Positions 1 through 9,599 of a stretch of DNA of 64,000 nucleotides are shown here, piece after piece. The notes under the pieces were generated by a model. That model made no database searches. It saw nothing but the letters and a program-made list of their open reading frames with translations, and was not told the origin of the DNA. The stretch covers positions 2,938,463-3,002,462 of the forward strand of contig NC_091116.1 of assembly GCF_024713975.1 (NCBI RefSeq), written 5' to 3'. This stretch comes from Paralichthys olivaceus. Lineage: Eukaryota > Chordata > Actinopteri > Pleuronectiformes > Paralichthyidae. Numbering within the stretch: position 1 is the stretch's first letter; every line of letters begins with the position of its first letter. The translations under genes and the position numbers were made by a program.

Positions 1-155
1 GTATATTCTTTATTTTATTTTATTCTATTTTATTTTATTCAATTTCTTACATATTGTTGTTTTATGTACATAAGTAGTGCACCAATGACACCAAGGCAAT
101 TTCCTATATGTGCAAACATACTTGGCTCTGATTCTGATTCTGATTCTGAATTCTG
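1..155 (-). repeat. Retroelement 3'-end-like interspersed repeat
   Basis: AT-rich TTTTA runs are followed by a short (ATTCTG)n tract at about 127-153. Read on the minus strand, the stretch after the CAGAAT repeat (CCAAGTATGTTTGCACATA) resembles a very common teleost repeat that follows CAGAATCAG tails. It is not part of the duplication. No gene is seen. Confidence 0.5.
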
Positions 156-212
156 AACTACTATAGACGTAATGCCCCTCCCGGCCACTGAAAATTTTCA
201 GCTTCATCTCCG
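156..212. repeat. Short interspersed repeat R, fragment
   Basis: The same motif (CTACTATAGACGTAATGCCC followed by a GCTTCATCTCCG-type end) recurs at 30783-30850 and, more divergent, at 29080-29135. The fuller copies carry a tRNA-like B-box segment just upstream. Here the element is cut and abuts the LINE at about 213. Confidence 0.5.
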
Positions 213-2190
213 GTTCTCGGGAGTCATGCTATGCAGGGTCGAGGTGAAGTCTGAACAAATGAGTCTTGAGTCTTTTGCGGAAGATGGAATGTGATTCCGC
301 TGTCCTGACATTGGTCGGGAGTTTGTTCCACCACTGATGTGCTAAAACAGAGAAGAGTCGCAACTTCGCTGAGCGGGCTTTGTTTGCTCTCAGTGATGGG
401 GGTACCAGTCGGCCAGCTGAGGTAGATGAGCAAAGTGCTCTCGCTGGGGCATGTGGTCTGACTAGTGTTTGGAGGTAGACAGGTGCAGTTGCATTGACGG
501 CCTTAAAGGCCAGCACCATCATCTTGAATCGGATGCTGGCCCCAACAGGAAGCCAGTGGAGGTCACGGAGGAGGGGGGTCACATGGGAGAATTTGGGAAG
601 ATTGTAAACAAGGCGCGCTGCAGCGTTCTGGATACGCTGCAACGGTTTAGCTGCAGAGGCTGGGAGTCCAGCCAAGAGGGAGTTGCAGTAGTCCAGGCAG
701 GAGATGACCAGCGCTTGGACCAGGAGTTGCGTTGCGTCTTTTGTGAAGAAAGACCGGATTCTGCGGATATTGTAGAGGGAAGACCTGCAGGATCGGGCCA
801 CAGCAGTGATGTTGGGGGGCGCAGGACAGTCCGTCGTCTAGGATTACGCCCAGGTTCCTTGCCGTCGACGAAGATGGTACCGTGACATCCTCGACAGTGA
901 CTTACAGGTCCATATGAGGGCAGTATTTCCCCGCGATGAAGAACAGTTCAGTTTTCTAAGGTTGAGGTGATGCGTAGCTGTCCAAGCGGAGATGTCTGCC
1001 AGACATTCCGAGATGCACGTCACAACGTGGGTGCTGGAGGAGGATGTGGGAAGAGAGAGGAACAGTTGGGTTGTCGTCAGCATAACAGTGGTAAGAGAAT
1101 CCATGCGATGTGATTGCAGAGCCTAGCGATCTAGTGTATAGTGAAAACAGAAGTGGTCCTAATACTGAGCTTTGAGGGACACCAGTTTCCAGAAGGCAGG
1201 GATTGGACAAGGAGCCATTCCATGTGACTTGAAAGGTGCGATTTGTCAGGTATGATGTGAACCAGGTCAGAGCAGAGTCAGCAATGCCAAGTTCAGCCAG
1301 AGTGGAGAGGAGGATTTGGTAGTTGACTGAGTCAAACGCAGAGGATAAGTCAAGGAGAATGAGGACTGACGAGTCGGACGAGGCTCTGGTGGCACCGAGA
1401 AACTCAGTCACTATGAGGAGGGCCGTCTCAGTGGAGTGACCAGTCCTGAAGCCTGACTGATTAGGGTAAAGGAAGTCATTTTCTGAAAGATAGGAGGACA
1501 GTTGGTCTTAGACTGCATGTTCCAGTGTTATAGAGAGGAATGAAAGAAGAGATACAGGTCTGTAGTTTCAGATGTCAGCTGAGTCTAGGGTGGGTTTCTT
1601 TAGGAGTGGCTTTACCATGGCTGTCTTGAAAGGAGCTGGAATAATGCCTGAAGTGAGGGAGGAGTTGATCGGAGTAGGTAGGTGAGAGGATATAGAGCAT
1701 CTAAAGAGGACAAGAGGGAGGATAGCAGAGTGGAGGAGGCTTCCTCAGTAGACATTAGTGAAAATTGGTCTGTAGATGGTAGTGAGGAAAGAACAGTAGA
1801 GGAGAGAGCAGAGGGAGAGAGGGATTTCAGATTGCAGCGGGTGGTAACCGTGTGATGGTGACCAATGTTGAGTTTGAAAGGAAGTGTGACAGAGACAGCC
1901 TGGAATTCAAAAGCAGATCTGGGAACGGTTGTCCAGGGGAAGGACCTGGTAGGACCACATGGGGGAGAGGAGGAGACCAGTTCCTCCTTCTCGACCTGTT
2001 TGTCTCGGGGAGTGTGAAAAGGAGTAGGCAGATGAGAGGGCAGCTGGAGTGGCAGTGTTTTCTGGAGTGATCCAGGTCTCGCTAAGGGCCACGAAGTGAA
2101 GAGTCTGCAGGGAAGCATAGTAACATAATTGACAGATACTGTATGTATGTCACGTTGTGTTAGGGAAAGTCTTTGCATTTTATATAGAAT
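213..2190 (-). mobile_element. CR1/L2-clade LINE (copy A), degenerate
   Basis: Minus-strand non-LTR retrotransposon remnant. Endonuclease, reverse transcriptase and C-terminal pieces lie in the order expected of a single ORF2 but in several frames. The 5' part starts near the endonuclease ALSETWI motif (about 2080) and the element ends near 213. No target duplication was identified. In copy B only the 3'-most 590 bp survive (30858-31440). Confidence 0.85.
229..2092 (-). pseudogene. LINE ORF2 (endonuclease-reverse transcriptase) relic
   Basis: Decayed ORF2 of a CR1/L2-type LINE, which nicks target DNA and copies its RNA there. From the N-terminus (high coordinates): an APE-type endonuclease start with ALSETWITP (1907-2092); a poorly conserved linker (1612-1900); then RT with motif A LLDLSSAFDSVNY, the QSSVLGPLLF block and an intact YADD box near 1073-1084 (956-1411). 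A C-terminal domain with SCLDYCNSLLAGLP and HQWWNKLP (229-801) follows. The pieces sit in different frames with stops between them, so no functional protein is possible. Family assignment is from motif order; clade naming (L2 versus CR1) is less certain. Confidence 0.85.
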
Positions 2191-2319
2191 AACATGGATA
2201 TCTTTGTTTTTCTGTTCCTACTGCATATACAGTATAAAGTAGCGTAAGCTTAACTTAGCAACACCGCGAAAAAACTTTACTGTAAGGTTATACAGTTAAT
2301 GTTATTTCCGTGGGACATG

Positions 2320-4655
2320 AATTCAATTCAATTCAATTTTATTTATATAGCGCCAATTCATAATTTACATTATCTCAAGGCACTTTACATTTAAAGGTCA
2401 AGGCCTTAAAACAATATTAACGTAGAGAAACCCAACAGTTCCCACAATGAGCAAGCACAGGCGACTGTGGAGAGGAAAAACTCCCTCATTAACAGGGAGA
2501 AACCTCTGGCAGAACCAGGCTCAATGTGGGCGGTCATCTGCCTCGACCGGTTGGGGTGAGGAAAGAAAAGGAAGGGGGAGGAAAGGAGAGATGGGTGGAA
2601 AGCTGGGGAGAGAAGAGAGAGATGAGGTGGAGAGAGAGAGACCTGGAACAATTGGGCACCATCAGTATCAGGGCTGACTATAACAATAACAATGTAGTGA
2701 TCTACAACAGGATTACATATATTAATGAATTACTGAGTTATTGTAATTAATGATAACAATGGTGATGGTAGTCGTTGTTGTCCTGCAGTCCCGGTGCCAG
2801 AGTTATCTGAAACGAGAGAGAGAGAAGAGCCAGAGGGACTATGGGAGGACAAAGTGACACTTTGACATGATGACATGTTAAAATAAATAAATAAATAAAT
2901 AAACAGGTGTGGGGGGGCAGAGAGACAGAGGGAAGTGATGAAGTGCTCAGTGCATGATGGGAGTTCCCCCAGCTGTCTGCTGTGGTGCTGTCTAATAATG
3001 TTGCCTAAAGGGAGCATATATAAGGTGAAGAGTATTGGTCCAAGGACAGAACCTTGTGGAACTCCATGATTAACTTGCATGTGCATGGAGGAGTCATTGT
3101 TAACGTTAACAAATTGGAATCTATCTGATAAATATGATTTAAACCGGTGTAGTGCTGTTCCTTTAATTCCTATATGTTGTTCTAATCTCTGTAGCAGAAT
3201 CTTATGATCTATTGTGTCAAAGGCTGCACTAAGGTCCAACAAGACGAGGACAGAGACAAGTCCATCATCTGATGCCATAAGAAGGTCATTGGTGACTTTC
3301 AATAGTGCTGTTTCTGTGCTGTGATGGGTTCTAAATCCTGACTGAAATTTTAAATAAACCGTTACTATCTAAGTAACCACAAAGCTGGTTAGCAATGGCT
3401 TTTTCTCGGATTGTGGAAATGAAGAGCAGGTTGGATATGGGTCTATAGTTATCTAAAACCTCTGGATCAAGCGTGGGCTTTTTAAGCAGAGGTTTAATAA
3501 CGGCTACCTTAAAAGCCTGTGGTACGTAGCCGGTTAGCAAAGACATATTAATCTGATTTAAAATGGAACGGTCAATTAGGGGGAGGACTTCTTTAAAAAG
3601 TCTAGTTGGAACAGCTGACAAGTAGTTGGTTTAGATGATGAAACTAACAAGGTCAGTTCAGGAAGATCAATAGAGTAAAATTTGTTTAGACATAAATCTG
3701 GTGCTATGGTTTCAGGACCAGACAATGTATCAGTGTTATTCACTGGGAGGAGGTGGTGGATCTTATCCCTGATGGTTGTAATTTTATTAGTGAAGAAGCT
3801 CATGAAGTCATTGCTTCTCAGATCTAGAGGAATAGATGGGTCAGTAGAGGTGTGACTTTCTGTCAGCCTGGCTACAGTGCTGAAGAGGAACCTGGGGTTG
3901 TTCCTATTTTCATCTATTAATAATGAATAATAAGAGGTTCGGGCATTTCTAAGTGCTTTTTTGTAATTTATAAGGCTATTCTTCCAGGCTAGGTGGAAGT
4001 CTTGGTGATTGGTGGAACGCCACTTCCTTTCTAGCTTCCGCGATGTCTGTTTTAGAACACGCGTTTGGGAATTATACCATGGAGCTAATCTCCTCTGACT
4101 TACTTTCTTCTTTTTTAATGGGGCGACAGCTTCAAGTGCTGTTTTTAGTGAGGCTGCAGTACTATTTACAAAGTTATCAACTAGTGTGGGAGTAAGGTCT
4201 TGATAATCTTCTTGTATAGTACTGACACATGGCTGAGAGGGAAGGGAAGAGGGGAGCAGTTCTTTAAATTTGTGAACAGTTTTGTCGGATAGACACCGAC
4301 TATAGTAGAATTTCCGTCCAGAATTGACGTAATTAACAATTCTGAATTCAAATGTAAGTAAAAAATGGTCATACAGAAGAGGGTTCTGTTGGAATAGTTA
4401 TATTTTCTATGTCAATGCCATATGTCAGGGCAAGATCAAGAGTGTGATTCAGGCAGTGGGTCGGTTGATTCACATGTTGAGTGAAACCAATCGAGTCTAT
4501 TATTGATTTAAATGCTGAACTAAGGCTGTCATTGGCAACATCTACATGAATATTGAAATCACCTGCTATAATGATCTGATCTGTTTTAAGAACTGTTTTA
4601 AGATAATTGCATTTATCACTGCAGAAATCTTTTGTGATTTACCTCTAAACCTCTG
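2320..4655 (-). mobile_element. Second CR1/L2-clade LINE (copy A), internally deleted
   Basis: Minus-strand LINE whose 3' end is the ATTCAATTCAATTCAATTTT tail at 2321. The 3' UTR (2321-2960) is typical of a very abundant teleost repeat and includes an (AAAT)n tract at 2880-2904. RT runs 2990-3800 and endonuclease about 4100-4640. RT stops before its YxDD box and joins the 3' UTR directly near 2990, so the middle of ORF2 is missing. The missing C-terminal part is present in the related fragments at 17891-18860 and 54915-55820. At about 4655 it meets ERV1 protease-region sequence. Confidence 0.82.
2990..4640 (-). pseudogene. LINE ORF2 relic (endonuclease and partial RT)
   Basis: Minus-strand pieces: an endonuclease block with IIIAGDFNIHVD around 4540-4580 and a following LDLALTYG block; a linker with MSFFTNKITTIRDKIHHLLP (3576-3803); RT fingers with YRPISNL and FKVAVIKPLLKKPTLDPE (3331-3621); and RT palm motif [18 protein letters not shown] with [14 protein letters not shown] (2990-3302). 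Frames change between blocks and the catalytic YxDD box is deleted. The same protein segments reappear in copy B at 31284-32780. Confidence 0.82.
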
Positions 4656-4855
4656 ATCAAATTATTATTATTATTGGGATCAGATGTTTTTTCCCTTCCC
4701 ATAACCCCTTTTGGTCCAAAGTTCCAAAACTTTCAATACTAATTGTTTTTGTTCTCCTTTGCCTAATAGAACATGGAGATCAGAATTTGATACCTTTCCA
4801 GTGAATCAATCTAAGCTACTGAGACAACACAGTGATTGAACACACAAGAAAAGTG

Positions 4856-5000
4856 TTACTTACAGAGGTGAGGGAAGAGTTCAGAATCTTCCATTGATAT
4901 GCATGTATCAAATCCTCTAGTTACATCTACGCCTTGTGATGTTAAAATTAGCATATTACTCAATGAACACATCAAATCTCTACCAATAAAATCTATCAGC
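4856..5000 (-). pseudogene. ERV1 protease C-terminal fragment
   Basis: One frame reads IDFIGRDLMCSLS and then a hydrophobic strand MLILTSQGVDV before TAA. G-R-D-L after a hydrophobic strand is the C-terminal signature of retroviral aspartic proteases. The catalytic DTG triad is not found upstream. The position downstream of the gag zinc knuckle fits gag-pro order. An equivalent fragment lies at about 39105-39250 in copy B. Confidence 0.5.
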
Positions 5001-5103
5001 CAGCGTGGTGACAACAAAAATTAACGTTTAAAATTTCCTTAACCTCATTTTAACAAAACAATGGTACAGTGTATCTCTCTATATACTGTCCCCAGCTCCA
5101 ACG

Positions 5104-5864
5104 CTACTCAATCACACTATGTGTATTGGTTCTCAGGACAATCCCTGATCTAATGTCCAATTTTGCCACATTTGAAACAAGCGTCAGTTCTTCCACGTCC
5201 CCTTCCTCTCCGTCCATGACCTTTCTTGTGCCCGCAGACTTGGTTTTGATATGCTGCCAGCTGTCCTTTTTCTTTGTCTTGCTGTTCAAGAGTTTTCCTG
5301 CATAATCAGCATGACCCCATGCTGGATTCACCATTCACCGCTCCTGTGCAGAGACAGATCTTGCCACTTTCGAATACTGAGTCCCCATCTCAGTCATCAG
5401 CAGTCTCTGCTGTTCAGTGCTGGTTCCAGTTGCACTGCATACCGCTCCCCCACTTAACACTTGTGGGAGAGATGAAATGGTAGGTTCTTTCATATTGGTG
5501 AATGTCCATGGTCTGGAGATCAGCTGAGTGTTTCCATCTCCTGCAGCCACCTCCACCATCGGTGCTTGCAGGGTTGCATTCAAATCATAAATTGCCTCCT
5601 TCCCAGTTCGCCGTGGAGTATGTGAGTGGTGCATGATGGAGGCCTATCCACCTCCTCTGCTGCAACAAGGTCGAGGTCTGGATGGAGGTTAGGGACAGCT
5701 GGAGCTGCCGCCTGCACCCTCTGCACCGGTAGCAGCTGAGTGTCCTGCTGGTCATCACACTGCACCGCTGCTGGCTGTAGTTGTCCTCTCGGTGGAGCTG
5801 AGTCCAGATCAGGGTCTAGTCGGACACACTGAGACTTGGAGATTAGTTCAATCCCTACCTTCAA
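5104..5864 (-). pseudogene. ERV1 gag remnant with interrupted zinc knuckle
   Basis: Decayed gag, the structural polyprotein of retroviruses. The first block (5580-5864) is acidic, Pro/Gln-rich. A second frame (5335-5600) carries RPWTFTNMKE followed by SLPQ, reminiscent of the matrix-capsid junction of retroviral gag. Near 5115-5165 a CCHC zinc knuckle (CxxC, four residues, H, four residues, C) is preceded by a Gly-Arg-rich run, as in nucleocapsids. A TAG codon lies directly after the knuckle His. Stops and frame changes show it is dead. Copy B lacks the middle (5330-5729) but keeps a longer gag N-terminus (39711-39958). Confidence 0.62.
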
Positions 5865-6345
5865 TCCCTATTATTACATCTTGTATATATCCATACTCCT
5901 TAACTCTGTGACCTCCTCTCAGATCACCAACCTGCTTATTCTAATACCATACTCATTAGTTCCCAATTAACTATGTGACCTTCTCTAAGATCACCAACAG
6001 GCTTATTCTATATTAACTCTGTGGTCTACAAGACCACCCGTGATCTCCAAGAACACCCGAAGCTTCCTTGATTCTACATTGGTTCCAAACCTTGCCATGC
6101 AGACACGTCTGTCACTCACCCTGTGAGAGAACCGTTTCCCTTCTGAATTTGTCTTCCCAGAAAGACAGTGTCTTTGTGCTAATTGGTCCGCTGGATCACA
6201 GCAGTGAGAGCACTCTTTGGTTCTCAGGCATCAGGCCCTCACGTCTCTACCTTCTTTTGTCAGGGAGGTTGAGGTCAGAGTCCCAGACTCCCTGCGCAGT
6301 TTTACCTTTCAGCCCTGAGATCCAGAGTGTCTTCTCACAAGAGTG

Positions 6346-6363
6346 ATCCTGCCGACAACACCA
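6346..6363 (-). promoter_or_regulatory. ERV1 primer-binding site, tRNA-Ser-like
   Basis: Four nucleotides inside the LTR the minus strand reads TGGTGTTGTCGGCAGGAT. This is the complement of a tRNA 3' end ending in CCA. From memory it matches vertebrate tRNA-Ser (AGA-type) with about two mismatches. Copy B equivalent: 40881-40898. Confidence 0.55.
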
Positions 6364-6367
6364 AAAT

Positions 6368-6856
6368 TGTGGTGGCAATTTCTGTGAAACAAGCACAAAG
6401 TCAAACACTTCTTTCTGAAAGTTTAATTCAGCATCTGCAGATGGACTCATCAGTACACATCACCTGAATGGCATGCACAAATGAGAAAAGAACATAGGAG
6501 AATCAGTGTTCCTATAACTCGCAGCCCCCTCCCACTAAGCATGCAAAGGTATTTATTACCCTCCTGTAGTTTCTCTCAGTGGAGGAGATATCCTGTCCAT
6601 TTGTTTACATGTTCTGTGGATGACCCCCCTGTGAGACCCCAGGTGTGAGATCCCAATCAGAGATACCAAGAGATACCAAGAGATACCATAAAGTTGTGGT
6701 TTCTCGAGGCCATAAAACTCAAGTCTCTTAAGCCACCATCATAAACCTTAAGGTTACCCTTTTAGATTAACAATTTGGTCAACTCTTTGGTCAGTCATTC
6801 ACATACATGTCTGCTCATGCAATTAAACATACACAAATGTAAAAATTTCCATTACA
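6368..6856 (-). mobile_element. ERV1 LTR (copy A, 5' LTR)
   Basis: A 489-bp block bounded by TG...CA (minus strand starts TGTAATGG and ends CCACCACA), with the primer-binding site four bases beyond its 3' end. It contains near-tandem GAGATACCAA units at 6659-6690. Its two termini reappear fused in a 119-bp derivative at 7669-7787. Copy B LTR: 40903-41377. Confidence 0.68.
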
Positions 6857-7086
6857 GGAGCAATGTAAGCCATGCTTCAGCATAAGGTCATATATCGTCT
6901 GGGGCTCAGTGCATCGCACTGTGATCATGTTGGTGGCAGACCCAGGTGGCAACACTACCAGGCTGTGGGGTTCCTGTCAGGGTGACATGAAACAAACAAA
7001 CAATTTGTGGAAAAGGAGTATATAAACATTTCTTTTTTTTTTTTGAGAAGTCAAAAAGTTTAAGAGAGGATGTGCTCAGTACTTAC
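6857..7086. other. Non-coding stretch between LTR and exon-like segment
   Basis: Upstream flank of the ERV1 LTR. It holds a GTATATAAAC TATA-like string (7018-7027) and a T-run (7031-7044). No ORF or repeat was recognised. Conserved in copy B (41378-41606). Confidence 0.5.
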
Positions 7087-7568
7087 ATGTCTGCAGGACA
7101 GCTTAAACATCATCCTATGGTCTGCAACGGTCAGCTCTTTTCTTAGGGTCCGACTGCACGCTTTCACCAATGCTACTGTCTTCATGACATTTTCGTAGAA
7201 GCTAACTCCTGGCTGAATCTCAGTGTATGTGACACTATATTGGTTGACAATTTCAGTCAATGGTTGTTTATCTGTCAACAATAACTCAAAAGCTCCAGAG
7301 CCCAATAGATTAAACGTCGGGTCTGACCATAGCTTCTTCATTGTAGAGAACAGTTTGGCTATATAGCTCCAAACACCAGTGCTGGATAGGTGAGCGCAAA
7401 TAACTCTCAAATGCTGGGTCTCATTTTCTGTACAGTTCCACCTGCTCATGTACCACCAAGACCTGATGTGGGTTAATTGATGTGAGGCTGTGGCACACGG
7501 CACCATCGGACAACCACTGTCATGTACTCCATCATTTTAAAGCTTGTCGAGCAGACAGAGATCTGTTT
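7087..7568 (-). pseudogene. Exon of unidentified gene family (copy A)
   Basis: Unrecognised protein. On the minus strand a good acceptor (TTTCTCCTCAG, edge 7568) and a strong donor (ACAT|GTAAGTAC, edge 7087) bound a 482-nt segment. From 7506 it reads open for 140 codons with a plausible globular composition, for example SFYENVMKTVALVKACSRTL. Upstream in the same frame an in-frame TAA lies at about 7533, so either translation begins at the ATG at 7506 or the exon is dead. Copy B (41607-42088) keeps both splice sites, the reading frame and the TAA, with mostly conservative changes. Selection in the past is plausible; function is unknown. Confidence 0.45.
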
Positions 7569-7668
7569 CTGAGGAGAAACCACAAATGAGAAACCTGACC
7601 GGAGCAACGACGTCCGGTCGAATAAACCAGAGGTGGTCGGATAAATGAAAAAACATCTGGTTGGATAT

Positions 7669-7787
7669 TGTGGTGGCAATTTCTGTGTCTCTTAAGCCAC
7701 CATCATAAACCTTAAGGTTACCCTTTTTAGATTAACAATTTGGTCAACCATTGTCCGCTCATGCAATTAAATGTAATTTCCATTACA
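7669..7787 (-). mobile_element. 119-bp LTR derivative (both LTR ends, middle deleted)
   Basis: It begins with the TGTGGTGGCAATTTCTGTG terminus of the ERV1 LTR and continues straight into the opposite terminal 100 bp, ending in CCATTACA. About 370 bp of LTR interior are absent. No flanking target duplication was found. An identical-length copy is at 42383-42501. Confidence 0.65.
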
Positions 7788-7854
7788 GGTTAAAACAAAT
7801 AGGAGAATGTAACAAACTTCAGGAGCTTGAAGTACCATTGTAATCTTTTTTTTA

Positions 7855-8174
7855 AAATTTTAACTGAATTTTGGAGAAGAAGATTGTCCTCAACTAGATG
7901 CATTGGATAATCCATAGTAGAAAACAGGAGAGCTGACAGAGAGCTTTTTCTTGCAGCATTCAATTCCATTGCCATCTTCTCCTGAGCCCCCTGTGCCTCG
8001 ACAGCAACGGCAGCTGCCATCTCTTCCAGAGCCTCCTGTGTCTGGACAGCAGCGACAGTGTCAGCTGCCATCTCTTCCAGAGCCTCCTGTGTCTGGACAG
8101 CAGCGACAATGTCAGCTGCCATCTCTTCCAGAGCCTCCTGTGTCTGGACAGGGAGAAGGAACTCTGTCTCCTGA
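7855..8174 (-). pseudogene. Exon-like segment with 17-residue repeats (copy A)
   Basis: The minus strand is open from about 8174 and reads helical repeats of AADTVAAVQTQEALEEM. It then continues MAMELNAARKSSLSALLFSTM and YPMHLVEDNLLLQNSV. The upstream edge GGCTTCAG|GAGACAG could be an acceptor but has a weak pyrimidine tract. The Ala/Glu-rich repeats suggest an alpha-helical or coiled region. It lies between the other minus-strand exons, so it is probably the same gene. Product unknown. Confidence 0.35.
8011..8150. repeat. 51-bp tandem repeat (2.7 units, copy A)
   Basis: Units 8011-8061, 8062-8112 and a partial 8113-8150, beginning CAGCTGCCATCTCTTCCAGA, nearly identical to one another. Length 51 is a multiple of three, so reading frame is preserved on either strand (17 residues per unit). 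Confidence 0.9.
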
Positions 8175-8234
8175 AGCCCCGTAAATCACCTTTCCTTTGC
8201 TACATGAACACAATCAGACACATTAGAAGACAGA

Positions 8235-8290
8235 TACAAACGGAGGCTCAGAGGTAGGTGTGTGTGTGTGTGTTTGCATTAATGTGTGTG
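8235..8290. repeat. (GT)n-rich microsatellite
   Basis: GTGTGTGTGTGTG-type run just beyond the 68-nt exon donor. It is longer in copy B (42967-42993). Similar GT tracts flank the second exon copy at 9490-9525. Confidence 0.7.
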
Positions 8291-8298
8291 ATACTTAC

Positions 8299-8366
8299 AA
8301 TAATCCAACAGGAGCCAGCCTCACCTCCAGGTGTTTGGTCAGCTTCACTGCTGGCACATTGTTGAA
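8299..8366 (-). pseudogene. 68-nt exon-like segment, first copy (copy A)
   Basis: The minus strand has a strong acceptor (CTGTTCTTGTCTCCAG, edge 8366) and donor (ATT|GTAAGTAT, edge 8299) around 68 nt reading FNNVPAVKLTKHLEVRLAPV. Alternatively, a start codon inside the apparent intron gives a signal-peptide-like MQVVLSLILCLFLSPVQQC in another frame; both readings use the same donor. The unit recurs at 9532-9599 and twice in copy B. Gene identity is unknown. Confidence 0.35.
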
Positions 8367-8499
8367 CTGGAGACAAGAACAGACACAAAATAAGAGATAA
8401 GACAACCTGCATCCTCTGTGTCATCTGTCCCCTTGGTGTCAGAGAGTTAAAACCACAACCTGTTAGTTATAATAGTTTTCAGGATTGTATCAGTGCCTC

Positions 8500-8787
8500 A
8501 TCCATAAGCAAGTCATACACTATACTGAGCCTTTATAATTAGTATCAAAGTACCCGTCTCTTCTCTGCCCACTGAAATACTTCTTATACATCCAGTAATG
8601 AAATGTAACAGAATACTTTATATTAACAAAAGTAAAAGTAAAGTCACATTATTAAAACCTACTCTACTATAAGAAAAATAGGTCATTAAAATATTTGCAT
8701 AAATACATTTGGTCAGAAGTATAAATGCATGTATATCTGCATGTATATTTGTATGTATGTATATGTATGTATGTATATGTATGTATG

Positions 8788-8824
<37 letters not shown>

Positions 8825-9086
8825 TTTTTATAAATGCGATTTTAATTTTATTTTGGTAAATCATTTGTTTTATTATATTTCTAATATCTATTTGGTATGT
8901 ATCATAATGCATATCAACAATGAACTGGTGTCTTTCTTGTTTTGCACAAGTTAAATCTGGATATATAGATGTGTCATGATGTCAAGAATTATAGTTAGAG
9001 AACAGTTTTAGAAGTGTGGTCATAGACACAGCTGGATGAGGTTTGTGTGACACAGAGTCTCAAACCTACAAAGCAAAGACACATAC
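8500..9086. repeat. Intronic stretch with (TATG)n/(TA)n microsatellite
   Basis: No gene. A TATG/TA microsatellite occupies 8740-8822 (shortened in copy B, 43460-43514). About 8560-8640 resembles the ends of fish hAT-type MITEs (AGTAATGAAATGTAACAGAATACTT). The rest is AT-rich and unremarkable. Confidence 0.6.
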
Positions 9087-9222
9087 TCTCTTTTCAACGT
9101 TGGGCTCAACGACTGCACAGTCAGGAGTTTCGAGCTCAGCAACAGCGTTTAGTGTCTGTTCCGTCTTCGAAAGCTTGACATACGGCATGTCATCATCCTG
9201 CTAGCTCTCACATTTTCTCTTT
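9087..9222 (-). pseudogene. Exon-like segment reading MPYVKLSKTEQTLNAVAELE (copy A)
   Basis: The minus strand has an acceptor TTTTTCCACAG (edge 9222) and donor AGA|GTATGTGTC (edge 9087). One frame reads KRKCES, then TAG, then QDDDMPYVKLSKTEQTLN and an acidic tail to EKR. The lysine/arginine-rich start is followed by an acidic patch. The TAG is shared with copy B (43779-43914), so the stop predates the duplication or the start lies after it. Gene unrecognised. Confidence 0.35.
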
Positions 9223-9367
9223 CTGTGGAAAAACAGAAAAAACACAGAAAGCATGAATTACCAATGTTTAAAACTGTGAGGAAAGAAAAGAACATGAAAG
9301 CATCTCAATCAAAGAAATATAAATTCATGACAGAAAAGGTGACTGTGAACTAGTCAGGCAGACTTAC

Positions 9368-9407
9368 TGTGAGTGGCGGTTGTTCACGGGAAAAGGAAGT
9401 CTGTCTC
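9368..9407 (-). pseudogene. Short exon-like segment (copy A)
   Basis: A 40-nt minus-strand segment opens with the same CAG|GAGACAG edge as the 17-residue-repeat segment and closes with CACA|GTAAGTC. It appears to be a diverged repeat-less duplicate of that exon's start. Copy B: about 44047-44086. Confidence 0.25.
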
Positions 9408-9531
9408 CTGGAGACCCGTAAACCCCCTTTCCTTTGCTACATAAACACAATCAGACACATAAGAAGACAAATAGAAACAGTAGCTCAGAGGTGTGTTTGT
9501 GTGTGTTTGCATTAATGTGTGCGATACTTGC

Positions 9532-9599
9532 AATAATCCAACAGGAGCCAGCCTCACCTCCAGGTGTTTGGTCAGCTTCCCTGATGGCACATTGTTGAA
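9532..9599 (-). pseudogene. 68-nt exon-like segment, second copy (copy A), GC donor
   Basis: Duplicate of 8299-8366 with its flanking intron sequence. The acceptor is intact, but the donor is GCAAGTAT rather than GTAAGTAT. Copy B (44224-44291) retains GT. This is a tandem exon duplication that predates the segmental duplication. Confidence 0.35.

Larger units (their letters stand above)
4656..6367 (-). mobile_element. ERV1 internal region (copy A), degenerate endogenous retrovirus
   Basis: Minus-strand LTR-retroelement interior. From the LTR: a primer-binding-site-like 18-mer (6346-6363); an untranslated leader (5870-6345) with no ORF; gag remnants (5104-5864); and a protease-like stretch (4856-5000). 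No reverse transcriptase, integrase or envelope was recognised; the element is cut at about 4655, where LINE sequence begins. Old, broken copy. Confidence 0.7.

Noticed and set aside
469-885. Plus-strand frame opposite the LINE C-terminal domain
   Set aside because: Shadow of the minus-strand LINE ORF2; same at 31106-31450.
8011-8150. CRISPR array
   Set aside because: Contiguous 51-bp repeats without unique spacers, in a vertebrate genome.
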